NCBI RefSeq assembly: GCF_000213255.1
Contig: NC_015520.1
Coordinates: 1,322,001-1,386,000 of the forward strand
Direction of reading: 5' to 3'
Length of the DNA stretch: 64,000 bases
From: Mahella australiensis 50-1 BON
Lineage (GTDB): Bacteria > Bacillota > Clostridia > Mahellales > Mahellaceae
In this document: in pieces, positions 33,847 to 42,649 of the stretch
Layout of the letters: every line of letters starts with the position of its first letter
Position numbering within the stretch: the stretch's first letter is position 1
Translations under genes and position numbers: made by a program
Notes under the pieces: generated by a model
Seen by the model: the letters and a program-made list of their open reading frames with translations, nothing else
Databases searched by the model: none
What the model was told of the DNA's origin: nothing

Positions 33847-34759
33847 TAATATAACAGATGTAGAAGGAATAAAGGTCGGCCATGCAAGTGATTTTACCGG
33901 GCTGACGGGCTGCACAGTGGTATTCTGTTCGGATGGAGCGGTAGCCGGAGCTGATGTGCGCGGCTCAGCGCCCGGTACCAGAGAGACCGATCTTTTACGC
34001 CCAGTTAATTTGGTAAGAGAGGCTCATGCTATACTGTTGACAGGAGGCAGCGCTTTTGGCTTGGATGCAGCCTCTGGTGTTATGCAATACTTATCGGAAC
34101 ATGGAGTGGGTTTTAACAGCGGAGCCAGGCCTGTACCCATAGTTCCGGCAGCCGTGTTGTTTGATTTGGACGTAGGGGATCCTACGGCATATCCGGATAA
34201 GGCTATGGGTTATAAAGCTTGTTTAAGTGCGACAACCGGATATGTAGAACAAGGATGCGTAGGTGCGGGTACTGGTGCTACTGTCGGCAAGATGCTCGGT
34301 TTAAAGCATGCTATGAAAGGAGGCGTCGGTTCAGCTAGCTTGAGCATAGGCGATTTGGTAGTGGGGGCTATAGTGGCCGTGAACGCTTTAGGTGATGTGG
34401 TCGATTATAGAAGCGGTGATATAATAGCCGGATGCCGCGATGACGACGGGCGCTTTGTCGACACAGTCCATCATATGCTCAATGGTGATCTTCAACACAG
34501 AGGCTTCGGTAATACCACTATAGGTGTCGTGGCTACCAATGCAATGCTCGATAAGGAGGGCATAAACAAGGTGGCACAAATGGCTCACGATGGTTATGCA
34601 TTGGCTATACGGCCGGTGCATACCATGTACGACGGCGATACCGTATTCGCGCTGGCAACGCAGAAGGTAGCGGCCGATGTAACTCAAGTGGGTGTAGCGG
34701 CAGTAGAGGTCATGGCACAGGCCATATTGAATGCGGCACGCGCTGCCAATCAGGAATAA
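33839..34759 (+). CDS. P1-family (S58, DmpA-like) peptidase
   Basis: A 306-residue member of the DmpA/L-aminopeptidase-D-esterase family: it begins NNITDVEGIKVGHA, has LLTGGSAFGLDAASGVM, GCVGAGTGATVGKM and GFGNTTIGVVATNA. The last motif is the likely autocleavage site where a Thr becomes the N-terminal nucleophile. The start at 33839 (MYNN) overlaps birA by 8 bases; longer in-frame reading adds residues unlike the family. Function: removal of N-terminal residues from peptides, physiological substrate unknown. Confidence 0.88.
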   Translation: MYNNITDVEGIKVGHASDFTGLTGCTVVFCSDGAVAGADVRGSAPGTRETDLLRPVNLVREAHAILLTGGSAFGLDAASGVMQYLSEHGVGFNSGARPVPIVPAAVLFDLDVGDPTAYPDKAMGYKACLSATTGYVEQGCVGAGTGATVGKMLGLKHAMKGGVGSASLSIGDLVVGAIVAVNALGDVVDYRSGDIIAGCRDDDGRFVDTVHHMLNGDLQHRGFGNTTIGVVATNAMLDKEGINKVAQMAHDGYALAIRPVHTMYDGDTVFALATQKVAADVTQVGVAAVEVMAQAILNAARAANQE

Positions 34760-34798
34760 AGATATTAAGCTTGCTGCTTTGAGGGGGAAGTTATATAA

Positions 34799-36562
34799 AT
34801 GCAATCTTCATTGATGAGGTTTTTAAAGTATATAAAGCCATATTGGTTTCTTATACTTTTATCGACCATAGGTGGGTTTATAAGGTTTGCAGTGCCGATG
34901 ATATTTCCCAAAGTATTTCAATACCTTATAGATAACGTTTTGCTGGTTCAAGGCATAAATGTAGCGCAAAAATACCATACGGTAGGAATTATAATGATAA
35001 GCCTTGTAGCTATATACCTTATCGTATGGGCTCCTGCCACATATTTCAGACGGTATTTATCCGGACTGGCCGGCCAACGCCTTATACTCGATCTGCGTAC
35101 AGATTTGTATGAACACGTTATGAGTCTATCTAATTCATATTTTAAGAGGAATCAAAGCGGGGCTATAGTTTCCCGCGTTATAAACGATGTGGCTCTGGCG
35201 CAAAATATGGTAGGCAATGCTTTGACCAACTTGTGGATGAGTGTGTTATCATTGATAGTGGTGATAGGTATAATGCTGTCGATGGATTGGAAGATGACGC
35301 TTATAGCTATGGTAGCGTTTCCGGCATATTTCTATGTACAGAAGAATATGCGTACAAAGGCTAGAATAACAAGCAGACAGATACAGCGCGATACAGCCGA
35401 GATGGCGGGCGAGATCAGCGAGCGGCTTACAGCCATGGATCTTATAAAAGTGTTTACCGGCGAGAAATTCGAGCTCCACATGTTTTTCAAAAAGGCACGC
35501 AAGCTGTATAAAAGTACTGTGGATAATACTAAAGTATCGGCATTTGTGCAGATGATGTCCGGTTTATTGACCAGCATAGGGCCGGTCATAGTAGTTTGGT
35601 ATGGGAGTTCCAGAGTGCTGTCCGGTACATTGACGGTAGGCGCCATGACCGCATTCTATATGTACCTTGGTCAGTTATATCAGCCTATAGCCCAATTATC
35701 CGATTTGGATATAGTGGTAGCCAATTCTCTGGCTGCTATAGATCGGATATTCGAACTATTTGACGAACAGCCAGAAATAAAGGATAAAGAGAATGCTGTA
35801 GTCTTAAAAAGGGTAAACGGTTTAATCGAGTACGATAACGTAAGTTTTGCCTATGAAGGCAGCGATAAGATATTGAAGCATATAAACATCACTATACAGC
35901 CGGGTCAGCGCGTAGCGCTTGTGGGCCACAGCGGGGCTGGTAAATCCACATTTGTAAGCCTTTTACCGCGCTTTTATGATGTGACCGAAGGGGCTATAAG
36001 GGTGGATGGTTATGATATACGTGATGTAACGCTCAAATCTTTGCGCCAGCAAATAGGCATGGTTATGCAGGATACTGTCTTATTCAACGGGACGATCTAC
36101 GATAATATACTTTACGGCAACCCTCGCGCCTCTAAAAGGGATGTAAAAGCTGCGGCTAAAGCGGCCGATGCTCATGGCTTTATCAAATCTCTGCCAAACG
36201 GTTATTATACTGAGGTGGGAGAACGCGGTGCTAAATTGTCAGGCGGCCAGAAGCAGCGAATAGCCATAGCCAGGGCATTTCTTAAGAACCCACCCATACT
36301 TATATTGGACGAAGCCACATCCGCTTTGGACTCTCAGGCTGAAAACCTTATTCAAAACGCTTTGAACCGTTTGATGAAAGGACGTACCACTATAATCATC
36401 GCGCACAGGCTATCCACTATAATGGATGCCGATATCATAGTGGTACTAGAGAACGGTGAGATAGTGGAAAGCGGAACGCACAGCGAATTATTAAAACGCC
36501 AGGGCATATACTACAGCTTATATAACGAACAATATAACAAAAAGAATGTTTTGGTCGGGTAA
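34799..36562 (+). CDS. ABC exporter, fused membrane and ATPase domains (MsbA/LmrA type)
   Basis: A 587-residue half-transporter: six membrane segments (about 15-300) and an ATPase domain with Walker A GHSGAGKST (about 376), Q-loop MVMQDTVLFNGTIYDNI, signature LSGGQKQR and Walker B ILILDEATSALDS, H-loop IAHRLST. It should work as a homodimer exporting lipids, drugs or peptides. It starts 39 bases after the peptidase gene and its stop overlaps the start of rlmH (TAATG). Confidence 0.93.
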   Translation: MQSSLMRFLKYIKPYWFLILLSTIGGFIRFAVPMIFPKVFQYLIDNVLLVQGINVAQKYHTVGIIMISLVAIYLIVWAPATYFRRYLSGLAGQRLILDLRTDLYEHVMSLSNSYFKRNQSGAIVSRVINDVALAQNMVGNALTNLWMSVLSLIVVIGIMLSMDWKMTLIAMVAFPAYFYVQKNMRTKARITSRQIQRDTAEMAGEISERLTAMDLIKVFTGEKFELHMFFKKARKLYKSTVDNTKVSAFVQMMSGLLTSIGPVIVVWYGSSRVLSGTLTVGAMTAFYMYLGQLYQPIAQLSDLDIVVANSLAAIDRIFELFDEQPEIKDKENAVVLKRVNGLIEYDNVSFAYEGSDKILKHINITIQPGQRVALVGHSGAGKSTFVSLLPRFYDVTEGAIRVDGYDIRDVTLKSLRQQIGMVMQDTVLFNGTIYDNILYGNPRASKRDVKAAAKAADAHGFIKSLPNGYYTEVGERGAKLSGGQKQRIAIARAFLKNPPILILDEATSALDSQAENLIQNALNRLMKGRTTIIIAHRLSTIMDADIIVVLENGEIVESGTHSELLKRQGIYYSLYNEQYNKKNVLVG

Positions 36563-37044
36563 TGATGAATATAAATGTTGTAGCAGTGGGAAAGATTCGA
36601 GAGCGATATATCCGCGACGCCATAGACGAATATGTGAAACGCTTGAGGCCATATTGTCGCCTCAACATAATAGAGGTGGCGGAGCAACAGGCGCCTCAGG
36701 AGCTTTCCAAAGCTGATGTGGAAAGCGTTAAAATTAAAGAAGGCCGGGCTATTTTAGAGCATATAAAAAGCAATGAATATATTATAGCGTTGGCCATAGA
36801 GGGCGCGATGATGTCATCGGAACGATTGGCTGGCTATATACTAGATCTTATGATTTCGGGACATAGCAGTATAACCTTTATTATAGGCGGCTCGCTTGGC
36901 TTATCATCAGAAGTACTAGCCAGAGCCGATATGCTCCTCTCGTTTTCTCCCATGACATTTCCCCATCAATTGATGCGGTTGATATTGCTGGAACAGGTAT
37001 ACCGTTGCTTCAAGATAAACAGCGGCGAGCCGTATCATAAATGA
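36562..37044 (+). CDS. rlmH: 23S rRNA (pseudouridine1915-N3)-methyltransferase RlmH
   Basis: A 160-residue SPOUT methyltransferase of full length. It has VVAVGKIRERYIRDAIDEY at the start, ALAIEGAMMSSE, the SAM-binding knot FIIGGSLGLS and the C-terminal signature SFSPMTFPHQLMRLILLEQ with the ending GEPYHK. It methylates pseudouridine 1915 in helix 69 of 23S rRNA. It is coupled to the upstream ABC exporter by one base of overlap, and its last 10 bases overlap the convergent DNA methyltransferase gene. Confidence 0.97.
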   Translation: MMNINVVAVGKIRERYIRDAIDEYVKRLRPYCRLNIIEVAEQQAPQELSKADVESVKIKEGRAILEHIKSNEYIIALAIEGAMMSSERLAGYILDLMISGHSSITFIIGGSLGLSSEVLARADMLLSFSPMTFPHQLMRLILLEQVYRCFKINSGEPYHK

Positions 37045-37988
37045 TTGAGAGAGTTTCTCTCCCAAAACACACCATCGCTATATCCTTGTATAGAACGATC
37101 ACGATCGGCAGCAGCCAAACGTTTCTCGGCCAGGCAGCAATAGGTATTATCTATTTCTATGCCGACGTATCGTCTACCTAGCTTTTTAGCTACAACCGAT
37201 GTTGTACCAGAGCCCAGAAACGGGTCCAGTATGATGTCACCGGGATTGGAGCTGGCCAAAATTATCTTGGCCAATAACTTTTCCGGTTTTTGGGTGGGAT
37301 GATGAGTATTTTCCGGCATGGACCAGAAGGGTACCGTTATATCGGTCCATATGTTGGACGGGTAGGTAAGCCTATATTTATTTTTGCCGTCATAATGCCA
37401 ATCCTTTGGCTGACCGGAACCATCTTTATAAGGGGCTTTTACAAGTCTCTTGAGTTTTACGTTTTCCGCATTGAAAGTATATTTATTGGATACGGTACAA
37501 AACCATATATCCTCCGAGGCATTCTTCCAATTGGTTTTGGAACCGCGACCTTTTTCCCTTTCCCAAGTGATACGGTTTCTTATAATGAAATATTTTGACA
37601 TAACTTCGAATATAGCAGCACTCGAACGCCAATCACCGCATATATACAATGAAGCTATGGGCTTTAAAGCGGGGATTAAAAGAGTTAGCCATGACTCGAG
37701 CCATTGAGTATATTGGTCCATACTCATTTTATTAAAGGTATTCCCGTTAAAAGTTTTGCTCATATTATATGGCGGATCAACGAACAACAGATTGACAAAT
37801 TGCTGTGGCAAAAACCTGGCTGCGCTGAATATATCCTGGTTTATAGTGCGATCCGTAATATCAGATACTGACACGGGCTTATTAAGATATAAAAGCCTAG
37901 AACTATATAATGATTTTTCATCATCGGACAACTCTATGGTACGATTTTTCGAAGCTTTACGCTTTGACAAGTCCTGCAATCGGAACAT
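37035..37988 (-). CDS. Beta-class DNA methyltransferase (N4-cytosine/N6-adenine), orphan
   Basis: A 317-residue DNA amino-methyltransferase. Catalytic motif IV DPPY (71-74, in LLFVDPPYNMSK) comes before the SAM motif I LDPFLGSGTTSVVAKKLGRRYVGIEI (about 252-277), the order of the beta class. The target-recognition part lies between (GRGSKTNWKNASEDIW and HPTQKPEKLL). No restriction endonuclease is next to it, so it is probably an orphan or regulatory methylase. Its 3' end overlaps rlmH on the other strand by 10 bases. Recognition site unknown. Confidence 0.9.
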   Translation of the reverse strand: MFRLQDLSKRKASKNRTIELSDDEKSLYSSRLLYLNKPVSVSDITDRTINQDIFSAARFLPQQFVNLLFVDPPYNMSKTFNGNTFNKMSMDQYTQWLESWLTLLIPALKPIASLYICGDWRSSAAIFEVMSKYFIIRNRITWEREKGRGSKTNWKNASEDIWFCTVSNKYTFNAENVKLKRLVKAPYKDGSGQPKDWHYDGKNKYRLTYPSNIWTDITVPFWSMPENTHHPTQKPEKLLAKIILASSNPGDIILDPFLGSGTTSVVAKKLGRRYVGIEIDNTYCCLAEKRLAAADRDRSIQGYSDGVFWERNSLNHL

Positions 37989-38114
37989 ACCTCCTAAGCA
38001 AACTTTGTTTATTTTCAGTATATCATGCTATCGATGCAAAGTGAAGGAATATTTACATAATCACGCATGGCTTCTATAGGGAAATTATTCTATATAAAAA
38101 TTTTATAATGAGTA

Positions 38115-38143
38115 TTGACAAGGGAATAAAGCCGTACTATACT
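38115..38143 (+). promoter_or_regulatory. Promoter of the LacI-family regulator gene
   Basis: TTGACA (38115-38120), 17-base spacer, TATACT (38138-38143). The first operator copy begins 12 bases downstream, overlapping the expected transcription start region. Confidence 0.7.
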
Positions 38144-38154
38144 AGTAATAGTTC

Positions 38155-38168
38155 AAGAATACGTTTAC
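38155..38168 (+). promoter_or_regulatory. LacI-type operator, copy 1
   Basis: AAGAATACGTTTAC, an imperfect palindrome around ACGT as in LacI-family operators, located just downstream of the regulator's promoter. The same 14 bases recur at 39266-39279, which argues for a real site and autoregulation. Confidence 0.6.
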
Positions 38169-38196
38169 TTAAATATATTTATTGAGGGGGTAGCGA

Positions 38197-39240
38197 GTGG
38201 CTGGCGTAACTATAAGGGACATAGCTAAACGTGCCGGTGTCTCAATAGCCACAGTATCAAGGGTTATAAACGATAACTACTATGTGAGCCCGGATATAAA
38301 AGAGAGGGTTTTGCGAGCTATTGAAGAATTGCATTATTATCCCAATTCAGTAGCTAGAAGTTTAAAGAACGATGCTACTAATACTATAGGATTTTTGGTG
38401 TCTGATATATCGAATAATTATTTTACCACTATGGCTAAAGCGGTTGAAGATGTCATTCATAATGAAGGGTATAATCTCATAGTATGCAGTACGGAGGATA
38501 AAAAGGAGAGAGAATTAGAGTATTTGAAGCTGCTTATAAGCAAAAAAATAGATGGTCTGATTCTTAATACCACAGGTGAAAATGATGACTTTATAGCATC
38601 GTTGAGCGAGCATATGCCATTAGTATTAGTTAACCGAAAGGTGTACAGTGATAAATTTAAGGGTGACTTTATAGATAGTGATAATATACAAGGCGCTTAT
38701 AATCTGGTTTCATATTTATTATCGCTAGGACATAGAAAGATCGGCGTTATTAACGGTATGTTGACCGTCAGCACTGGTAAAGAAAGGTTTAAGGGCTTCG
38801 TTAAGGCCATGTCTGAGGTAGGCATAGAAGTAAATGAGGATTATCCTTATAGATATGATGGAGACTTTACACTAGAATCGGGATACCAAGGTGCTGCCAA
38901 AATAATGAGTGCATCGGATAAACCGTCAGTTATAGTAATTATGAATAATGTCATGACCATGGGGGCGCTGAAGTATTTTAGGTCAAATGGCATAGATGTA
39001 CCAAATGATATATCTATCGTCGCTTATGGCAATATAGATAACATAGAATTAATGTATGTACAGCCTACTATTGTAACGTTGAACGCTTGGGTTATAGGGA
39101 ATAAGGCTGGAGAAATGATATTAGAGCGTATAAAGAACAAGGCTGTCAGCAACAGAGAGGTCATATATGTACCACAGTTGATAGAAGGCAATAGTGTCAA
39201 AAAGATCGAAAGTAACCAAATGTATTCGGTAAGTCATTAA
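38197..39240 (+). CDS. LacI/GalR-family transcriptional regulator
   Basis: A 347-residue regulator: N-terminal HTH with VTIRDIAKRAGVSIATVSRVIND (about 4-26) and hinge helix SPDIKERVLRAIEELHYYPNSVARSL, then a periplasmic-binding-like sensor domain starting NTIGFLVSDISNNYFTTM. GTG start with GAGGGGG. It precedes a long catabolic operon on the same strand, and identical operator-like sites lie in front of itself and of that operon, so it most likely represses both until a sugar-derived inducer binds. Confidence 0.93.
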   Translation: MAGVTIRDIAKRAGVSIATVSRVINDNYYVSPDIKERVLRAIEELHYYPNSVARSLKNDATNTIGFLVSDISNNYFTTMAKAVEDVIHNEGYNLIVCSTEDKKERELEYLKLLISKKIDGLILNTTGENDDFIASLSEHMPLVLVNRKVYSDKFKGDFIDSDNIQGAYNLVSYLLSLGHRKIGVINGMLTVSTGKERFKGFVKAMSEVGIEVNEDYPYRYDGDFTLESGYQGAAKIMSASDKPSVIVIMNNVMTMGALKYFRSNGIDVPNDISIVAYGNIDNIELMYVQPTIVTLNAWVIGNKAGEMILERIKNKAVSNREVIYVPQLIEGNSVKKIESNQMYSVSH

Positions 39241-39265
39241 AGTAGGAAATTGTTTGATATTATTT

Positions 39266-39279
39266 AAGAATACGTTTAC
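39266..39279 (+). promoter_or_regulatory. LacI-type operator, copy 2
   Basis: AAGAATACGTTTAC, identical over 14 bases to copy 1, located 26 bases after the regulator's stop codon and about 190 bases before the first operon gene. Confidence 0.6.
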
Positions 39280-39375
39280 GAGAATGCGGTTGTTGGAATG
39301 AAAATTGAATGCTAGTTAAGCACAAGGAGGTGTTTATCATTCAGAATTAAATCTCATATTCGTTGATTGATAATT

Positions 39376-39412
39376 TATAATAGGTTAGCAGGAACATTGA
39401 GTAAACGTTATC
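39376..39412 (+). promoter_or_regulatory. Probable operon promoter -10 and LacI-type operator, copy 3
   Basis: TATAAT at 39376-39381 (the -35 region is poor) is followed by GTAAACGTTATC at 39401-39412, the reverse complement of GATAACGTTTAC, which matches 10 of 12 bases of the operator GAATACGTTTAC. A repressor here would block early elongation from the -10. Confidence 0.45.
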
Positions 39413-39455
39413 TTAAATATTCATCATAATAAATATGTTGAAGGAGAGAATCGAT

Positions 39456-40175
39456 ATGGCTGATATGGATATAAAAGAACGAAAAGAAATACTGGAGATG
39501 TACAAGGATTTTAGAGTAACCGATGTGCGCGATGGGATGGATTGGTGCGGTTACCATCATTATGGTACTGTCCATCATAGCATAAGGCCTTTATGGCGCA
39601 CTAAAGCTATTGGTTTTGCCAGAACAGCACGATATGTGCCTTTTGAAGGACCGGTACCGATGGTAACTGGTGATAAGTATACTGAATGGTCTAATTGGTA
39701 TTATGGCAATGTATGCACGGATAATTGGTCAAAGGATATTATCGAAGGGGATTTTATCTGTTTGGACATTTGTGGGCTAGATGTAGGCTTGCTTGGTTCT
39801 AATAATACATTGGCATGTATGAACAAAGGAGCTGTCGGTTTTATGCTCAACGGTGGTGGTATACGAGATACAGATGAAGTCATATTGGAGAAAGTTCCTG
39901 TTTGGTCGAAGTTTGTTTCCCAACCGATGGATCAGTGCCGCATACGCTATTGTGAGAAGGATATACCAATCGGTATAGGTGGAGTAGCTATTTATCCCGG
40001 TGATCTCGTAGTCGCAGATGGGGACGGCGTTATTGTTGTGCCTCAAAAAATTATATATGATGTTTATAAATATGCATATCAGGAAATGAAGGGTGATAAG
40101 ATAGCCAGGCGAAATCTCTATGCGCAAGGCGGCTTGCCGTTGGATGATACAGTCGATACTGATACTTTAAAATGA
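39456..40175 (+). CDS. RraA-family protein (HMG/CHA aldolase-like)
   Basis: A 239-residue protein with the RraA/dimethylmenaquinone-methyltransferase fold: RVTDVRDGMDW near the start, GLLGSNNTLACMNKGAVGF and LNGGGIRDTDEV, where Arg and Asp match the 4-hydroxy-4-methyl-2-oxoglutarate aldolase active site, and PGDLVVADGDGVIVVP. ATG at 39456 follows AAGGAGAG; an in-frame ATG at 39435 would include the ribosome-binding site. It is the first gene of the catabolic operon, so an aldolase, decarboxylase or isomerase on a sugar acid is likelier than RNase E control, since Clostridia use other RNases. Confidence 0.85.
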   Translation: MADMDIKERKEILEMYKDFRVTDVRDGMDWCGYHHYGTVHHSIRPLWRTKAIGFARTARYVPFEGPVPMVTGDKYTEWSNWYYGNVCTDNWSKDIIEGDFICLDICGLDVGLLGSNNTLACMNKGAVGFMLNGGGIRDTDEVILEKVPVWSKFVSQPMDQCRIRYCEKDIPIGIGGVAIYPGDLVVADGDGVIVVPQKIIYDVYKYAYQEMKGDKIARRNLYAQGGLPLDDTVDTDTLK

Positions 40176-40280
40176 ACGAATAGTGTGATTGTATCAAAAA
40201 GATGATTATCAAGCGGTGGTAATTTATAAGCCTGCTTGTTGATCTATAAAATTTATCTAAATCGAGGAGGAAATTGTTCT

Positions 40281-41654
40281 ATGAAAAAGATGATCGCCAT
40301 AATCTTGATGGCAGTAATGCTGATGTCGGTTATGTTGTTGTCGGCTTGCGGTGGAGGGGATACTGCTACAGAACCTGAGGAAAAGCCTGAGTCAACTGGA
40401 GCAGATGATTCTAAGCCCGCAGTCGATGAAGGTGCGCCGGTGGAAATACGTGTTGCCTGGTGGGGAGATACTAAACGACACGAGTTGTATAACCAGATCT
40501 GCGATGCATTCGAGGCTAAAAACCCAAACATAAAACTGACGCGTGAACCGGTCAGCTGGACTGATTATTGGGATAAGCTTACAGTTCAAAGCGCAAGCGG
40601 TGGGGCTCCAGATTTCATGGGAATGCATCCGCAATTTGCAAGTGATTATGTACGCAGAGGTGTTCTTGAGCCGCTGGATGCTTACGTTAAAGATGGCACG
40701 ATTGATCTCAGTAATTTCTCTCAGGCAGCTATTGATAGTGGTACAGTCAATGGCATTAATTATATGATTTCAATGGGTCTTACTACAAATACCGTGCTTG
40801 TCAATAAGTCAATGCTTGAAGATTTAGGTGTGCAAGTTCCGGATTTTAACTGGACATGGGATGATCTCAAGGCTATAGGAAGTGAAGCGAGAGCAGTACT
40901 TGATGCAAAGGGCAAAAAAGATTCATGGCTAAGAGAAGATGCTTCAGGAGCTTATCAAATATTTCGTTATTGGGCGCGTCAAAATGGTAGAGATTTATAT
41001 ACGGCAGATGGCAGTATAGCATATACGAAAGAAGATGCTGCTTCATGGTTTGCCATGTGGAAAGATTTGCGTGATAGCGGTGTTGTGCCTGATTCAGCTA
41101 CTACAACGGAATACTCAAAAGCTACACTTGAAGATAGTTTAATAGCAAGAGGGAAAACGGCTATGGTGAGTATTCCTCCCAATCAATATAAGTTGTATAG
41201 TGCAGCATTGCCAGAAGCTGAACTTATTATGGTCCGAAATCCATCTAAACCTGATGGGAAAGTAGGAGAATTTGTTGAAGGCGCTCACTTTGCAATTTCT
41301 TCAAAAACAACGCCTGAGAAAAAATTGGCTGCCGCAAAACTGATAAATTTCTGGGTCAATACCGAAGACTCAATTAAATTATTCAGATTGGACCAAGGTG
41401 TACCAGCTAATACAAAAATGGTAGAATTTCTTACGCCGTTACTGGATGAGCAGGATAAGGCTATCGTAGATTATGTCTCAAAAACGATCGAAATTGCGAC
41501 GCCGACGACTTTCCCGCCGTCCGGTGCAAGTGAGGTTGATTCGCTGTTCCAGCAGATTGCTGAAAAAGTAAGATTTGATCAACTAACACCGGAAGATGCC
41601 GGAGCTCAACTAGTGTCTGAAGCACAGGCTATATTGGACTCAAATAAAAAGTAA
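40281..41654 (+). CDS. Solute-binding lipoprotein of a CUT1 sugar ABC transporter
   Basis: A 457-residue lipoprotein: signal peptide with lipobox LLSAC (Cys about 23), acidic linker, and a family-1 binding fold starting VEIRVAWWGDTKRHELYNQI with DYWDKLTVQSASGGAPDFMG. ATG at 40281 follows GAGGAGG; the in-frame longer start has no such site. It should deliver the operon's substrate to the two permeases downstream. A stem-loop after the gene separates its expression from that of the permeases. Confidence 0.92.
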   Translation: MKKMIAIILMAVMLMSVMLLSACGGGDTATEPEEKPESTGADDSKPAVDEGAPVEIRVAWWGDTKRHELYNQICDAFEAKNPNIKLTREPVSWTDYWDKLTVQSASGGAPDFMGMHPQFASDYVRRGVLEPLDAYVKDGTIDLSNFSQAAIDSGTVNGINYMISMGLTTNTVLVNKSMLEDLGVQVPDFNWTWDDLKAIGSEARAVLDAKGKKDSWLREDASGAYQIFRYWARQNGRDLYTADGSIAYTKEDAASWFAMWKDLRDSGVVPDSATTTEYSKATLEDSLIARGKTAMVSIPPNQYKLYSAALPEAELIMVRNPSKPDGKVGEFVEGAHFAISSKTTPEKKLAAAKLINFWVNTEDSIKLFRLDQGVPANTKMVEFLTPLLDEQDKAIVDYVSKTIEIATPTTFPPSGASEVDSLFQQIAEKVRFDQLTPEDAGAQLVSEAQAILDSNKK

Positions 41655-41670
41655 CAATACAATATTTTTG

Positions 41671-41703
41671 GCCTAGAGCGTGTACCTTCAACACGTTCTA
41701 GGC
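41671..41703 (+). terminator. Stem-loop between binding-protein and permease genes
   Basis: GCCTAGAGCGTGT (41671-41683) pairs with ACACGTTCTAGGC (41691-41703), one G-U pair, 7-base loop. No U-run follows; likely an mRNA-stabilising or partial-termination hairpin. Confidence 0.65.
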
Positions 41704-41744
41704 TGTTCTAACAGCTAAATTGAATTGAGGTGATGATCTGACAC

Positions 41745-42629
41745 ATGAAGAAATATAAATTCAACAGGCCATGGGAAGGCTATGCGTTCCTCACGCCATG
41801 GATTTTGGGCTTTCTTTTATTTACAGCGATTCCTATGGTTCTATCATTGTATTTCTCTTTTACACAATATGACGTTGTGACATCCCCTAAATGGATAGGA
41901 CTCAAAAATTATATAGACTTAGCTAACGATCCCAGAGTTCATAAAAGCCTGCAGGTTACTTTTACCTATGTGGCACTCGGCGTTCCTTTCCAATTGATCT
42001 TTGCCCTGCTGTTGGCGGCTGTGTTCAAGAACAATATACCCGGTATTCGCATATACCGTGCCATATATTATTTGCCGTCATTATTCGGCGGTAGCGTTGC
42101 AGTAGCTATATTGTGGCGGCAGCTGTTCAACAAAGAAGGAGCGATCAATCAACTCTTATCTCTTGTAGGCATTGAAGGGAAGAATTGGATAGCCTCGCCG
42201 GATACAGCACTTTATACATTAATCTTGTTGCTCATCTGGCAATTTGGCTCTCCTATGGTCATATTTCTAGGAGGATTAAAGCAGATATCTCCGGACTATT
42301 ACGAAGCGGCAGAAATAGACGGAGCGAGCAAAGTGGGTACTTTCTTTCACATAACTTTACCATTGCTTACACCTATGGTCTTCTTCAACATAGTTATGAC
42401 CATAATAAATGCATTTCAGGCGTTTACGCCTTCCTATATAATTAGTGGAGGAACGGGAGCGCCTGTAGATTCGACATTATTCTACACGTTATATCTTTAT
42501 ATCAAAGGATTCCAGCACTTTTCCATGGGATACGCATCTGCCTTAGCATGGGTGCTATTGATCATAATAGCCATCATAACAGCTATTATGTTTCTTCTGG
42601 CTCAAAAATGGGTTTATTATGATGAATGA
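41745..42629 (+). CDS. CUT1 sugar ABC transporter permease, MalF/UgpA type
   Basis: A 294-residue permease with six membrane segments; begins FNRPWEGYAFLTPWILGFLL and has the EAA loop YYEAAEIDGASKVGTFFHITLP (about residue 185). GAGGTGATG precedes the ATG at a long spacing. It pairs with the MalG-type permease that starts 20 bases after its stop. No ATPase gene lies in the operon. Confidence 0.92.
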   Translation: MKKYKFNRPWEGYAFLTPWILGFLLFTAIPMVLSLYFSFTQYDVVTSPKWIGLKNYIDLANDPRVHKSLQVTFTYVALGVPFQLIFALLLAAVFKNNIPGIRIYRAIYYLPSLFGGSVAVAILWRQLFNKEGAINQLLSLVGIEGKNWIASPDTALYTLILLLIWQFGSPMVIFLGGLKQISPDYYEAAEIDGASKVGTFFHITLPLLTPMVFFNIVMTIINAFQAFTPSYIISGGTGAPVDSTLFYTLYLYIKGFQHFSMGYASALAWVLLIIIAIITAIMFLLAQKWVYYDE

Positions 42630-42649
42630 TAAGGAGGGTATATAAGATA

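Noticed and set aside
37290-38079. Plus-strand open frames within and after the DNA methyltransferase gene
   Set aside because: They lie on the antisense strand of a gene with complete catalytic motifs and show no domain.
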